Part shown: positions 1 to 7,822 of the stretch, one piece after another | Layout: each line of letters opens with the position of its first letter | Position numbering within the stretch: the first letter of the stretch is position 1 | Source: Caryophanales bacterium UBA4694 | Lineage (GTDB): Bacteria; Bacillota_I; Bacilli_A; RFN20; CAG-288 | DNA length: 18,808 nucleotides | Reading direction: 5' to 3' | Assembly: GCA_002404835.1 (NCBI GenBank) | Contig: DHKM01000047.1 | Location: 7,190 to 25,997, forward strand | The notes under the pieces: generated by a model | Told to the model about the DNA's origin: nothing | Databases searched by the model: none | What the model saw: only the letters and a program-made list of their open reading frames with translations | Made by a program: the position numbers and the translations under genes

Positions 1-2513
1 TTTGCCCATGTAGAAATACCATATCTTCCGCTCTCCTGGTCATTGAGGGCAAAATGCTTGGTGAAGACATAGATTCCAGTCTCCTGGATTGCTCTGACTT
101 CCGGTTCGACTGTCTTGCTAGAGAGAAGCGAATCTTCCGAATAATATTCGAAGTTACGTCCACAGTAGGGGGTTCTGTGGATGTTACAGGCCGGTCCATA
201 CAAGCCAGCGGTCTTCTTCGGATTGTTCTTGTCCGTAGCCGCTCTTCTGCAGTCCTCTCCGATATCCTTGCCCATGTTGGCAACAAGTTCGAGGTTTCTC
301 GTCGAAGCCATGATATCTTCGGAAGTATATCCCATGCCGGAATTTCCGCTCATCAGGGATTTGGTATATCCCTGCGGACCGTTCTCGTCGGCCGTAGCCG
401 GAAGTCCGAGAGACGGAACCTCCTGGGTGACATGGAAACCATTTGCCATAAGTCCATGCATCTCACCGAAAGTCGCCTGCTGAACATAGGAGTTCCAGAG
501 ATCCTCGTTGGAATAATCATCGATTTTCTGGAACATGACTGCCGTCATTCCGTTTGCCTTGCCTGTCTCCGGAAGTTCCTTGATATCCGGATAATGTTCT
601 TCAATCATCTTCTCAACAACGGCTTTTCTTCCGTTCGGATCAAGTCCGTCCTTCCACATGGTGTCGTTAATGGAAAGGCCCATAGGAACCTTCGGCATCG
701 TCCTAGTCCAATCATTTCTGGTCAGATATTCGACCGTCTGACTGTCTTTGGTTCCATCATATTTGTTCAAGTCGGCATGATCGAACTGGTTGGTAATCTT
801 ATATCCGGTCTCTTCGCTTGTGGAGCAGGAAGTATCATCCAGATGATCCAGATGCCATACCTTGACATAATCCTTAGTTCCATCCTGAGTCATCTTTCCC
901 AAGGTATTGGAGGTATCCTTACCTTTATAGGCAAGAATATTGTTGATTGCCTCATGGGAGCCATTTCCCAAAGAGAAATAATAATCGCCTTCATCAAGGA
1001 TATAGGTCTTTGCCTTGTTGGCATCGTAAGAAGCAATCTCTCTCTTCCTCACATCGATTGTGACGATCTCCGATTCCTTCGGCTTCAGGGATTTCGTCTT
1101 GGCAAATCCGGCAAGCTGAACAGAAGCCTTCTCGACGGAATTGTCGATATCATACTGGGTATAAGGAGTCTGAACATAAAGATCCACGGCATTCTTTCCT
1201 TCAACATCTCCCTCATTTGTCACCTTGACGGAAACTTTGAAGTTGTCCTTCTGCTCTTCGACCTTGAAATCGGAATAGCCGAATTCTGTATAGCTGAGTC
1301 CATATCCGAACGGATAGGCAACATCATCGAAATACTGGTAGTTTCCGGCATTGCCTTTTTCAAGAACATAATCCTCATAACGGGTCTCATAGTACTTGTA
1401 TCCGATATAGATACCTTCCTGATAGACCATGTAGTTCTCGTTGCATTCGTTGGTACCGCTGGTGGTGTTATACTGGGTCCAGCTGGTCTTGTACTCGCCT
1501 GTGCCATTAGAAGAATTCTTATAGGCATGAAGACCGAAGTTTATGGCAGCCGGAGAGGACTTCGTGTTGTTCAAGAATGTCTCCGAGAGCTTTCCGCTAG
1601 GATTGATATCGCCGGACAATATGGAAGCCACGCCATCCATGCCGGTCGTTCCCGGATCACCGATCCACAAGGCAGCATCGATCCCGTATTGGTCCTTGGT
1701 AAGGAAATCGAGCTGGACCATGTTCGAGCCATTGAGAAGGACGACGATCTTCTTGAACACACCTTCGTCCTTGAACTTCTTGAGGCCCTCAAGCATATCC
1801 ATCTCATTCTGAGAAAGATGGAGATAGTCTCCGCCGATTCCGTCTTTGCATTCCGTCATCGGAAGATCGTTTCCCTCTCCTCCAGAACGGGAAAGGAAGA
1901 CCAAGGCAACATCGTTGTAGTCGCTCTTGAAGGACTCCTTGACCTCATCCGTGATAACCTTGTCCCAAGGTGCCTCATTGATGAGATACTGATCAATCGT
2001 GCCACCGGTTGTCTCCGCATTCTTTCTTCGATAATCCTTAAGATCATTGAGGTAATGGTTGAATAGCGTGGTGTTGGTACACTTGGCATTGAAATGCTCG
2101 TTGAGTGCCTTACGGATGGTCGTCGCTTCCGAAATGTTGACCTGACCGGATCCGGTTCCACCATAGACAGGATCGACGGAAGAAGTAGAGAACATGGAGA
2201 AACGGGTCGACTTCTTAAGAGGAAGAGTGTTGTTATCGTTCTTGAGAAGAACTGCACCCTCTGCTTCAAGATTGGAACAGAGTTTTCTCTCATCCTCAAT
2301 AAGATCCTCATCCTGCTTATAAGCAGATTTGTAATATTCGGTATCTTCATTTGTATCATCCTTCTTGTTGATGACATCGAATGTTTTGACATTGAGGGCA
2401 CCGTTAAGCTGAGTACCATACAAAGGTGACAAAGCCCACGCGACACTTCCCACAATACCAAGGACACCACAGACCGACGCTAGCGATATCCATAAAGGAG
2501 TATGACGCTTCAT
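1..2513 (-). CDS. Membrane-anchored permuted GH3 glycoside hydrolase (GH3-A), 3' end cut by window edge
   Basis: Read from an ATG at 2513 preceded by an AAAGGA-type ribosome binding site, this frame stays open for 837 codons to the left edge. The N-terminus (MKRHTPLWISLASVCGVLG...) is a basic start plus hydrophobic helix, a signal anchor or signal peptide. The GH3 (alpha/beta) sandwich domain comes first: a GAVLLKNDNN motif near residue 87 and SGGEGND near residue 213, whose Glu matches the usual GH3 acid/base. YPFGYGLSY and an FnIII-like domain follow. The TIM-barrel domain comes last, with NIHRTPYCGRNFEYYSED and KHFALNDQE just before the edge. This is the reverse of normal GH3 order. The nucleophile motif and any C-terminal helix lie outside the window. 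It resembles GH3-C (12662-9651) more than GH3-B. Expected activity is hydrolysis of beta-linked glucosides or xylosides; the exact substrate is unknown. It is divergent from the lipoprotein gene at 2834. Confidence 0.93.
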   Translation of the reverse strand, partial: MKRHTPLWISLASVCGVLGIVGSVAWALSPLYGTQLNGALNVKTFDVINKKDDTNEDTEYYKSAYKQDEDLIEDERKLCSNLEAEGAVLLKNDNNTLPLKKSTRFSMFSTSSVDPVYGGTGSGQVNISEATTIRKALNEHFNAKCTNTTLFNHYLNDLKDYRRKNAETTGGTIDQYLINEAPWDKVITDEVKESFKSDYNDVALVFLSRSGGEGNDLPMTECKDGIGGDYLHLSQNEMDMLEGLKKFKDEGVFKKIVVLLNGSNMVQLDFLTKDQYGIDAALWIGDPGTTGMDGVASILSGDINPSGKLSETFLNNTKSSPAAINFGLHAYKNSSNGTGEYKTSWTQYNTTSGTNECNENYMVYQEGIYIGYKYYETRYEDYVLEKGNAGNYQYFDDVAYPFGYGLSYTEFGYSDFKVEEQKDNFKVSVKVTNEGDVEGKNAVDLYVQTPYTQYDIDNSVEKASVQLAGFAKTKSLKPKESEIVTIDVRKREIASYDANKAKTYILDEGDYYFSLGNGSHEAINNILAYKGKDTSNTLGKMTQDGTKDYVKVWHLDHLDDTSCSTSEETGYKITNQFDHADLNKYDGTKDSQTVEYLTRNDWTRTMPKVPMGLSINDTMWKDGLDPNGRKAVVEKMIEEHYPDIKELPETGKANGMTAVMFQKIDDYSNEDLWNSYVQQATFGEMHGLMANGFHVTQEVPSLGLPATADENGPQGYTKSLMSGNSGMGYTSEDIMASTRNLELVANMGKDIGEDCRRAATDKNNPKKTAGLYGPACNIHRTPYCGRNFEYYSEDSLLSSKTVEPEVRAIQETGIYVFTKHFALNDQESGRYGISTWA

Positions 2514-2554
2514 AAATTTAGAATCCTTTCTGAAACATTCCGTTTCGCCTACAT

Positions 2555-2569
2555 ACTTTACGATTCCAA
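2555..2569 (-). promoter_or_regulatory. Possible cre / LacI-family operator upstream of GH3-A
   Basis: The minus strand reads TTGGAATCGTAAAGT, which matches the catabolite-responsive element consensus WTGNAANCGNWNNCW at all but one defined position. It lies about 40 bases upstream of the GH3-A start and between the arms of the TTTCGCCT/AGGCGAAA inverted repeat (2543-2577). LacI/GalR-family control is common for glycoside hydrolase genes. The match rests on consensus alone. Confidence 0.35.
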
Positions 2570-2611
2570 AGGCGAAAAAAGCGTTTTCTTACAAAAACTG
2601 TTCCGGATTAA

Positions 2612-2624
2612 GCAAAAATTGTAA
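2612..2624 (-). repeat. 13-bp element, copy facing GH3-A
   Basis: The plus strand reads GCAAAAATTGTAA, so the minus strand (the direction of GH3-A transcription) reads TTACAATTTTTGC. It lies about 99 bases upstream of the GH3-A start codon. An exact reverse-complement copy lies at 2710-2722. The TACAAT inside differs from the consensus -10 box at one base, so the element could be a promoter core or a regulator half-site. No good -35 box is seen at the right spacing. Confidence 0.55.
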
Positions 2625-2685
2625 TAGCTTTCATTCAATTAAAAAATTCAAAGGCAATCGGAAATTCAGAGAGAATCCCTAGACA

Positions 2686-2699
2686 TAAAAGCGCTATCC
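2686..2699 (+). promoter_or_regulatory. Weak cre-like site in the divergent region
   Basis: TAAAAGCGCTATCC fits the cre consensus with two mismatches (an A in place of the invariant G, and a C at the final W). It lies just upstream of the plus-facing 13-bp element. It is listed because of its position between the two 13-bp copies; alone it would be weak. Confidence 0.22.
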
Positions 2700-2709
2700 A
2701 TATCATGTT

Positions 2710-2722
2710 TTACAATTTTTGC
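2710..2722 (+). repeat. 13-bp element, copy facing operon 1
   Basis: TTACAATTTTTGC on the plus strand is the exact inverse of the element at 2612-2624. It lies about 112 bases upstream of the lipoprotein start at 2834. Relative to its own gene it has the same orientation and nearly the same distance as the other copy, which suggests co-regulation of both transcription units. Confidence 0.55.
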
Positions 2723-2801
2723 ACAAAAAAAGACAATTTTGGCTTCAAAACACAATTTACAAGAATTTCGCCTTACATTACTCCTTGTCTAGATAACAGC
2801 C

Positions 2802-2816
2802 ATGTGAGCGTTATCA
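2802..2816 (+). promoter_or_regulatory. cre / LacI-type operator in the leader of operon 1
   Basis: ATGTGAGCGTTATCA matches WTGNAANCGNWNNCW with one mismatch, and its left half is the same GTGAGCG found in the lac operator. It ends three bases before the AGGAGG ribosome binding site, so a bound repressor would block elongating polymerase in the leader. A GATAAC at 2792-2797 and GTTATC at 2810-2815 also form an inverted pair here. LacI/GalR-family control (CcpA or a dedicated sugar regulator) is inferred; no regulator gene is in the window. Confidence 0.42.
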
Positions 2817-2818
2817 AC

Positions 2819-2824
2819 AGGAGG
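2819..2824 (+). promoter_or_regulatory. Ribosome binding site fixing the start at 2834
   Basis: A perfect AGGAGG lies nine bases before the ATG at 2834. It selects that start over the in-frame ATG at 2705, because the protein then begins directly with a lipoprotein signal peptide. Confidence 0.85.
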
Positions 2825-2833
2825 ACACAACTT

Positions 2834-3523
2834 ATGAAAAAAATGATGAGACTTGCCGCCGTTGTTTTAGCTGCTATGGGAATGGCATCCTGCGGTTCCA
2901 ACACCTGCAAAACAAACGGAACCTCTACTACAACGACACCGGCACCGACCGCTGCCACTTTGACTGCCGCCTTCACTTCTCCGGCCAAGATGTCCTATAG
3001 CAACATGAGACCGAACTACAATTACTATCTAACCACCTTCACCTTCCAGACATTGGAACTCTACTCCGACAACACAGCCATTTTCACCATCTCCGCTTCC
3101 ACTTTCTCTGCCGTCGTTCTTCCCGAGGAAGGAAATGCAGCCACAGCAAACGAAAGAAACAACTACATTGCCAAGTTCTATGCTCCTTTTACTTCCGAGG
3201 TCGACGATCTTGATGAGGATACCGTCCACTACACCCTCACCGCTCCGACCCGTATTGTCGTCGAATACGATTCCAAGTATTATATCGATACCGACAACTG
3301 GACCGACAATATGAAGGAAAAATCCAAGAGCCAGAAAACCGAATACGACCAGGCTACCGGTCAGCAGAAAGTCACGGGAGAAACCGTATACAGCACCGGT
3401 GCCGAATATCTTGCCGCATATCAATATAAAGGAAAAGTCACGTTCACCTCTTCCACCGCAAACAGCTCCATCGAATATGTTGACGACATCGAATTCGTAA
3501 CTGCACTTGGATCTGCCCAGTAA
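2834..3523 (+). CDS. Unknown secreted lipoprotein, first gene of operon 1
   Basis: The product is 229 residues. It opens with a lipoprotein signal peptide, MKKMMRLAAVVLAAMGMASC, with lipobox MASC and lipidated Cys20. A Thr/Ala/Pro-rich linker (about residues 24-50) would hold the rest away from the membrane. The remainder is rich in Tyr, Thr and alternating polar/hydrophobic stretches, as in a beta-rich fold, but I recognise no family. The start is set by the AGGAGG at 2819. The stop lies 18 bases before the GH3-B start, so the two are very probably co-transcribed. By position it corresponds to the larger BIG2 lipoprotein that opens operon 2, which suggests a substrate-binding or scaffold role; that is inference only. 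Confidence 0.85.
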   Translation: MKKMMRLAAVVLAAMGMASCGSNTCKTNGTSTTTTPAPTAATLTAAFTSPAKMSYSNMRPNYNYYLTTFTFQTLELYSDNTAIFTISASTFSAVVLPEEGNAATANERNNYIAKFYAPFTSEVDDLDEDTVHYTLTAPTRIVVEYDSKYYIDTDNWTDNMKEKSKSQKTEYDQATGQQKVTGETVYSTGAEYLAAYQYKGKVTFTSSTANSSIEYVDDIEFVTALGSAQ

Positions 3524-3541
3524 TCCAAATCAAAAAAACAC

Positions 3542-6409
3542 ATGAAGAAAAAACAACTATTCAAAGGACTGAGTGCAACATTCGGCTCATTGCTTGCCAT
3601 CTGTTCGTTCATGTCTGCACTTGCCTATTCCCGTGAAGGCGATATCAACCAGCATCTGGGAATCAATTCCGGGACCACGGAAACCGGAAAATCAAAATAT
3701 AAATCCATCGAAGAACTCCACGAAGCCGAAAAAGAATACTGCAACCAGACCGTGGAAGAAGGAAGCGTCCTTCTCAGAAACAAGAACAATGCCCTTCCTC
3801 TCAAAAGCAACAAACTTCACGTCACCCTCTTTGGAAACGCATCAGTCAAAAACGTCTTCCACGGAGGATCCGGAGGCCCGGCAAATTCGGGACTCAACCT
3901 TCATGACGCCTTGAAGAACAATGGATTCGAAGTCAACGAAAAAGTCTATCAGGCAACCAGTGCAGTAGCCAAGGGACAGTCAGATGGAAACGTCAACGAA
4001 GTCGATGCATCCATCTATAATGACAGTGATTTCGAAGGATACAAAGACTGCGCCATCTTGGTTCTTGCCAGATACGGCGGAGAAATGAACGACCAGGATG
4101 TCGAAGACAAGACCGGTGTACCGGAGCTCTCCTTCCATGAAAAGGAAAAAGCCTTGGTCGAGAAGATCAAAAATGCCGGTTTCGAAAAGGTCGTTGTTTT
4201 GCTCAACACCGGCTACGCCATGGATCTAGGTTGGCTTGAAACCTATGATATCGATGCCTGCATGTGGATCGGATATCCAGGTGAATACGGATTCGAAGGC
4301 GTTGCCAAGATGCTCAAAGGAGAAGCTTCTCCTTCCGGTTCCTTGGTCGACACCTATGCGACAAACTCTCTCTCCAGCCCTGCCATGCAGAACTTCGGAG
4401 ACTTCAAGTTCAACGATCTCCCCAATGATATGTACCACTGCGAGTACCTCGTCTATGCCGAAGGCATCTATGTCGGGTACAAATACTATGAAACCCGTTA
4501 TTCCGATCAGATCAAAGGACAGAACAATGCCACTTCCACAAAAGGTGCATTCGTCAATGCCAACTGGGATTATGCCAGCGAAGTCGTTTATCCGTTCGGC
4601 TATGGTCTAAGCTATGCCAACTTCAGCCAGACCTTGGATTCCTTAACCTGGGACAGAGAAAACAAGAAAGTGACAGCCAAAGTCACCGTCAAGAATACCT
4701 CCGACACCTATTCTGGAAAGGATGCCATCCAGCTCTATGCCTCTCTTCCCTACGAAAATGGACAGGCAGAAAAATCCGCTATCCAGCTTATCGGATTTGC
4801 CAAGACCGACGAATTGAAACCAGGCGAATCAAAACAGTATACCGTCGAAGCCGATGACTATGTCTTTGCCACCTATGACAACAAAGCCACAAACGGAAAA
4901 GACACGACGAAGAAAGGTTGCTACACCTTCGACAAAGGCGATTATACTTTTGCCATCGGAAGCGATTCCCATGATGCCTTGAACAACGTCCTTGCTTTGG
5001 AAAACCGCACTGGTCTTGTCGACCAAGATGGAAAGGAAGTATCCGGAAACAAGAACAATGCCAAAGCCGTCAATCTCAAGGAAACAGACAATACCACTTA
5101 TGCCGTATCGCCTTATACCGGAGAAACAGTCTACAACCAGTTCGACGACATCGACATCAACTATTTCGAAAGCAACAGAGTCACCTACTTATCCAGAAGC
5201 GACTGGAATACCTTCCGGGATGCCATCACGGATCTGAAAGCCGACGATGATGCAAGCGGAACCATCAGAAAATACATGACCGCCACTTCTTCCCTCTATC
5301 AGAAGCCAAGCGATGCACCCGATTACACCGAGTATTCTTCCTTGATGACCAAGGAAATCACATTGAAGCTTGTCGATATGGTGAATGTACCTTACGATGA
5401 TCCGAAATGGGAAACCTTCATCAATCAGCTCACCCCAAGCGATATTGCCATGACTTTCGGAGACAAGCACGGACACGAAGCCATCGAATCCATCGGATTC
5501 CCGAAAGGAACTCAGGGCGATGGACCGGATGGTCTTCAGAATTCCGGAACCCAGCCATCCACTTTACATCCATGCGAAAACCTAGCTGCATCTACATTGA
5601 ATGTGGACCTATTGGCTAAACGTGGAAAATTCCTTGCCGAAGATGCCCTCTACAATTCTTTCTGCGGAGTCTTCGGAGGCGGTGCCGATATGCATCGTAC
5701 CCCTTACGGCGGAAGAAACTTCGAATATTTCAGTGAAGATGCCACAGTTGCCTATTATCTTGGTGCAGCCGAGGCCCAGAAACTCGCAGAAGGCGGACTC
5801 ATCTCCATGTTCAAGCATTTCATCGGAAACGATCAGGAAATCAACCGTCATGGCGTTGCCACCTTCATGACCGAGCAAACACTCCGTCAGAGCAATGCCA
5901 GAGCCTTTGAAGGAGCTCTCTCCACAAAGGGCGGTTCCTTAGGAAATATGTCCTCCTACAACAGAATCGGTGTCGTATCCACCGCCTGCTCAGAGCCTTT
6001 GATGACAAATCTTCTCCGCAACGAATGGGGATTCAAGGGAATTTCCATCACCGACTCCTCCAAAGATGCCGCTTCCTACCTCTTCACTGCCGATGCCATC
6101 GAAGCCGGTACTACCGTCTTTGACAACGACGGAGACCGTTCCACCGAAGTCAAGAACCTCCTCATCAAGAGCAGAGACGGAAACATGTGGAAGAAGACCA
6201 GAAGCGCAGTCAAATCCTATTTCTATGCCTTCTCCCGTTCCAACCTCATCCACGGCATGACCAGCGAAACCGTCGTCAAGAACAAGATGCCTTGGTGGAA
6301 GACGGCAATCATTGCTATCCTCTCTGTCATTGGTGCTTTGACTCTTGTCTCTCTTGTGCTTTATATCGTCTTTGCCTATATCAAGAAGCCAGTCAAGGAG
6401 GAAAAATAA
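3542..6409 (+). CDS. Membrane-anchored permuted GH3 glycoside hydrolase (GH3-B)
   Basis: This 955-residue enzyme probably hydrolyses beta-glucoside-type linkages at the outer membrane face. An N-terminal hydrophobic helix (about residues 8-29) is followed by the GH3 (alpha/beta) sandwich domain (about 65-300: GSVLLRNKNNALPL at 74, RYGGEMND with likely acid/base Glu181), YPFGYGLSY near 350 and an FnIII-like domain (about 365-480). The TIM barrel is last (about 620-900), with GPDGLQ at 661, RNFEYFSED at 725, KHFIGNDQE at 758 and nucleophile Asp838 in ITDSS. A C-terminal helix (about 922-946) ends in a Lys-rich tail, so both termini look anchored. The usual SDW is TDS here, so the residue after the nucleophile is Ser instead of an aromatic. 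No Shine-Dalgarno motif precedes the ATG, so translation may depend on coupling to the lipoprotein 18 bases upstream. The next gene starts directly after the stop. Confidence 0.94.
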   Translation: MKKKQLFKGLSATFGSLLAICSFMSALAYSREGDINQHLGINSGTTETGKSKYKSIEELHEAEKEYCNQTVEEGSVLLRNKNNALPLKSNKLHVTLFGNASVKNVFHGGSGGPANSGLNLHDALKNNGFEVNEKVYQATSAVAKGQSDGNVNEVDASIYNDSDFEGYKDCAILVLARYGGEMNDQDVEDKTGVPELSFHEKEKALVEKIKNAGFEKVVVLLNTGYAMDLGWLETYDIDACMWIGYPGEYGFEGVAKMLKGEASPSGSLVDTYATNSLSSPAMQNFGDFKFNDLPNDMYHCEYLVYAEGIYVGYKYYETRYSDQIKGQNNATSTKGAFVNANWDYASEVVYPFGYGLSYANFSQTLDSLTWDRENKKVTAKVTVKNTSDTYSGKDAIQLYASLPYENGQAEKSAIQLIGFAKTDELKPGESKQYTVEADDYVFATYDNKATNGKDTTKKGCYTFDKGDYTFAIGSDSHDALNNVLALENRTGLVDQDGKEVSGNKNNAKAVNLKETDNTTYAVSPYTGETVYNQFDDIDINYFESNRVTYLSRSDWNTFRDAITDLKADDDASGTIRKYMTATSSLYQKPSDAPDYTEYSSLMTKEITLKLVDMVNVPYDDPKWETFINQLTPSDIAMTFGDKHGHEAIESIGFPKGTQGDGPDGLQNSGTQPSTLHPCENLAASTLNVDLLAKRGKFLAEDALYNSFCGVFGGGADMHRTPYGGRNFEYFSEDATVAYYLGAAEAQKLAEGGLISMFKHFIGNDQEINRHGVATFMTEQTLRQSNARAFEGALSTKGGSLGNMSSYNRIGVVSTACSEPLMTNLLRNEWGFKGISITDSSKDAASYLFTADAIEAGTTVFDNDGDRSTEVKNLLIKSRDGNMWKKTRSAVKSYFYAFSRSNLIHGMTSETVVKNKMPWWKTAIIAILSVIGALTLVSLVLYIVFAYIKKPVKEEK
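6395..6401 (+). promoter_or_regulatory. Ribosome binding site of the small membrane protein, inside GH3-B
   Basis: AAGGAGG lies within the last codons of GH3-B, eight bases before the ATG at 6410. Stop codon and start codon abut (TAAATG), the arrangement of translationally coupled genes. Confidence 0.8.
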
Positions 6410-6862
6410 ATGAAATTCAACTTCTCTCTCAAAGGCAGAACCCTTTCCTTCTATCTAACGTTCGCTTCTGCCATCGTTGCCATCATCTCCTCATTGGTAC
6501 TATTCATCTACGATCAGACATCCGTCGTCAAAGCTGTCTCCTTCCATGACTACACATTCATCGCCTTCATCTTCCTAGCTCTTGGCGGAGTCATCGGGCT
6601 TGTTTCCAGCTTCATCGAAAACAAATACACTTCCATTCTTACCATCGTAAGTTCTGTTCTCTATGCCTGCGGAGTCGGACAGCATCTTGTCGACTGCTGC
6701 TATCCCTATGCCGACTTAGGAACCTCCGTTCCCTTCTTCACCAACTCCGGTGTCTTTGCAAAACAGCTTTCCACCATCTTCACCGTATTCCTTGTCTTAT
6801 TCATCCTCGTCATGCTTGCTTCCATCACCACCTGCTTCCTCAAAGAGGAAAAAGAAGACTAA
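6410..6862 (+). CDS. Small four-helix membrane protein partner of GH3-B
   Basis: The product is 150 residues with four predicted membrane helices at about 12-33, 48-69, 73-93 and 119-143, a short basic N-terminus and an acidic/Lys tail. A KY pair (Lys72-Tyr73) opens helix three, and a longer polar loop (about 94-118) separates helices three and four. I recognise no named family. The ATG abuts the GH3-B stop and has its own strong ribosome binding site, so the proteins are likely made together. A protein of the same length and helix layout, also with KY opening helix three, is coupled to GH3-C (13092-12655). This points to a dedicated membrane partner for these enzymes. Whether it helps insertion, holds the enzyme or moves sugar is unknown. 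Confidence 0.88.
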   Translation: MKFNFSLKGRTLSFYLTFASAIVAIISSLVLFIYDQTSVVKAVSFHDYTFIAFIFLALGGVIGLVSSFIENKYTSILTIVSSVLYACGVGQHLVDCCYPYADLGTSVPFFTNSGVFAKQLSTIFTVFLVLFILVMLASITTCFLKEEKED

Positions 6863-6870
6863 AGACAATT

Positions 6871-6907
6871 GCGGCCAAGCATCATAAGAAGCTTTGGCCG
6901 CTTTTTT
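6871..6907 (+). terminator. Intrinsic terminator of operon 1
   Basis: GCGGCCAAGC and GCTTTGGCCGC form a GC-rich stem with one bulge, followed directly by a run of seven T. It starts eight bases after the stop of the small membrane protein gene and ends the lipoprotein/GH3-B/membrane-protein operon. Confidence 0.9.
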
Positions 6908-6924
6908 AAAAAAGGAAACTCATT

Positions 6925-7812
6925 ATGGACAAAATCAAGAAAAACGACGTCATCTACCTCGGAGTTCCGGATAGAAGCATAAGCTTCGACTGTGCCTTCC
7001 GTGTTCTGGATCCTGAGAAGACAAATACAGGAGAAGATGGAATGTTCCTGGTCAGCGAAAACCTGATCTCAGGGAAGAAAAGAAAAGGAATCCTCTTCAA
7101 GAAGGCAAAGAAACCCTACGACAACAAATACCAGGACAGCAATGTAAGAAAATGGTGTCACAATTTCTACGAAGAACACTTCTACGAAATCGAAAAGAAC
7201 GCGATCTTGAAGACAACCAAGACAGACGAAGCCTACACCAAGATTCATTACTGGGACCTTCTCCATCATCAGAAGAAAGAAGGGAAATGCCCCTTTGTCA
7301 AAGAAGAGAACATCCTAGAAAACGATTCCGTCTTCCCGATGTCGACTGAGGAAGCCGATAAGAAGGAATACGGATTCGATGACGAGCTCAGACGCATCGC
7401 CTTCCTGAACGGGAAACCACAGGGATACTGGCTCAGAAGTCCACACGCCGACGACTTCCCGAAAGACGTCGGTCTTGTCTTCCATAATGGGTGGCTTCTT
7501 GACTTCCTCGAAGACAAGAATAGCATCTTCCATGTCGCCAAAATCTGCATGAGACCGGCATTGAACCTCAATAGGCTAACCGTCAAAGAATTCGTCCCCG
7601 TCGGAGACAACAGCCGTGGATATCAGGAATGGGTTCTGAGATACGAAGGAGAAACGGACAAAGACTTCCAGAGAAGGATGGAACAATACGAATTCAACAG
7701 ACGGTTCGTTCCAAAAAAGCCTCTTCAAAAGCAGAAAATCAACGCTTTTTTCCGCTTCTTCCTCACCCTTTTTGTCAACCAGGTCGAAAAGAACCGGACA
7801 AAGGAAAAATAA
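6925..7812 (+). CDS. DUF6273-type protein, cytoplasmic-looking
   Basis: The product is 295 residues with no signal peptide. It shows the hallmarks I associate with DUF6273 proteins of Bacillota: an SNVRKWCHNFYEEHF segment (about 72-86), FPMSTEEADKKEYGF (about 137-151), YWLRSP (168-173) and MRPALNLN (209-216). The role of this domain is not established. Related proteins often contain it in surface or repeat-rich settings, but this one looks intracellular. The C-terminal stretch 266-295 is basic with a short hydrophobic patch (FFRFFLTLFV) and might touch membrane. AAGGAA lies upstream of the ATG. A terminator separates it from operon 1 and another follows it, so it is probably its own transcription unit. 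Confidence 0.8.
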   Translation: MDKIKKNDVIYLGVPDRSISFDCAFRVLDPEKTNTGEDGMFLVSENLISGKKRKGILFKKAKKPYDNKYQDSNVRKWCHNFYEEHFYEIEKNAILKTTKTDEAYTKIHYWDLLHHQKKEGKCPFVKEENILENDSVFPMSTEEADKKEYGFDDELRRIAFLNGKPQGYWLRSPHADDFPKDVGLVFHNGWLLDFLEDKNSIFHVAKICMRPALNLNRLTVKEFVPVGDNSRGYQEWVLRYEGETDKDFQRRMEQYEFNRRFVPKKPLQKQKINAFFRFFLTLFVNQVEKNRTKEK

Positions 7813-7822
7813 TCCATTATGG

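Larger units (their letters stand above)
2514..2833. promoter_or_regulatory. Divergent regulatory region between GH3-A and operon 1
   Basis: This 320-bp AT-rich gap holds no gene. It must contain the promoters of the minus-strand GH3-A gene and the plus-strand lipoprotein operon. It carries two copies of a 13-bp element in opposite orientation (2612-2624 and 2710-2722), each oriented the same way relative to the gene it precedes. It also holds three candidate LacI/CcpA-type operators (2555-2569, 2686-2699, 2802-2816) and an inverted repeat (TTTCGCCT at 2543-2550 and AGGCGAAA at 2570-2577). No textbook -35/-10 pair stands out on either strand. Weak candidates are a TTTACA at 2709 followed 17 bases later by GACAAT, or TACAAT inside the 13-bp elements acting as a -10 box. 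Confidence 0.7.

Noticed and set aside
54..2066. A 670-codon open frame on the plus strand
   Set aside because: It is the antisense of the GH3-A gene. Its translation has no recognisable domain, whereas the minus strand encodes clear GH3 motifs. The long opening comes from third-position codon bias.
2543..2577. Inverted repeat TTTCGCCT/AGGCGAAA as a terminator
   Set aside because: The loop is 19 bases, the stem has only 8 pairs, there is no T run after it in a useful direction, and it lies in a divergent promoter region. An operator role is more plausible.
2705..2833. An upstream in-frame ATG that would extend the first lipoprotein by 43 residues
   Set aside because: The extension would run through the 13-bp element and the operator-like site and would bury the lipoprotein signal peptide. 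The AGGAGG at 2819 favours the start at 2834.
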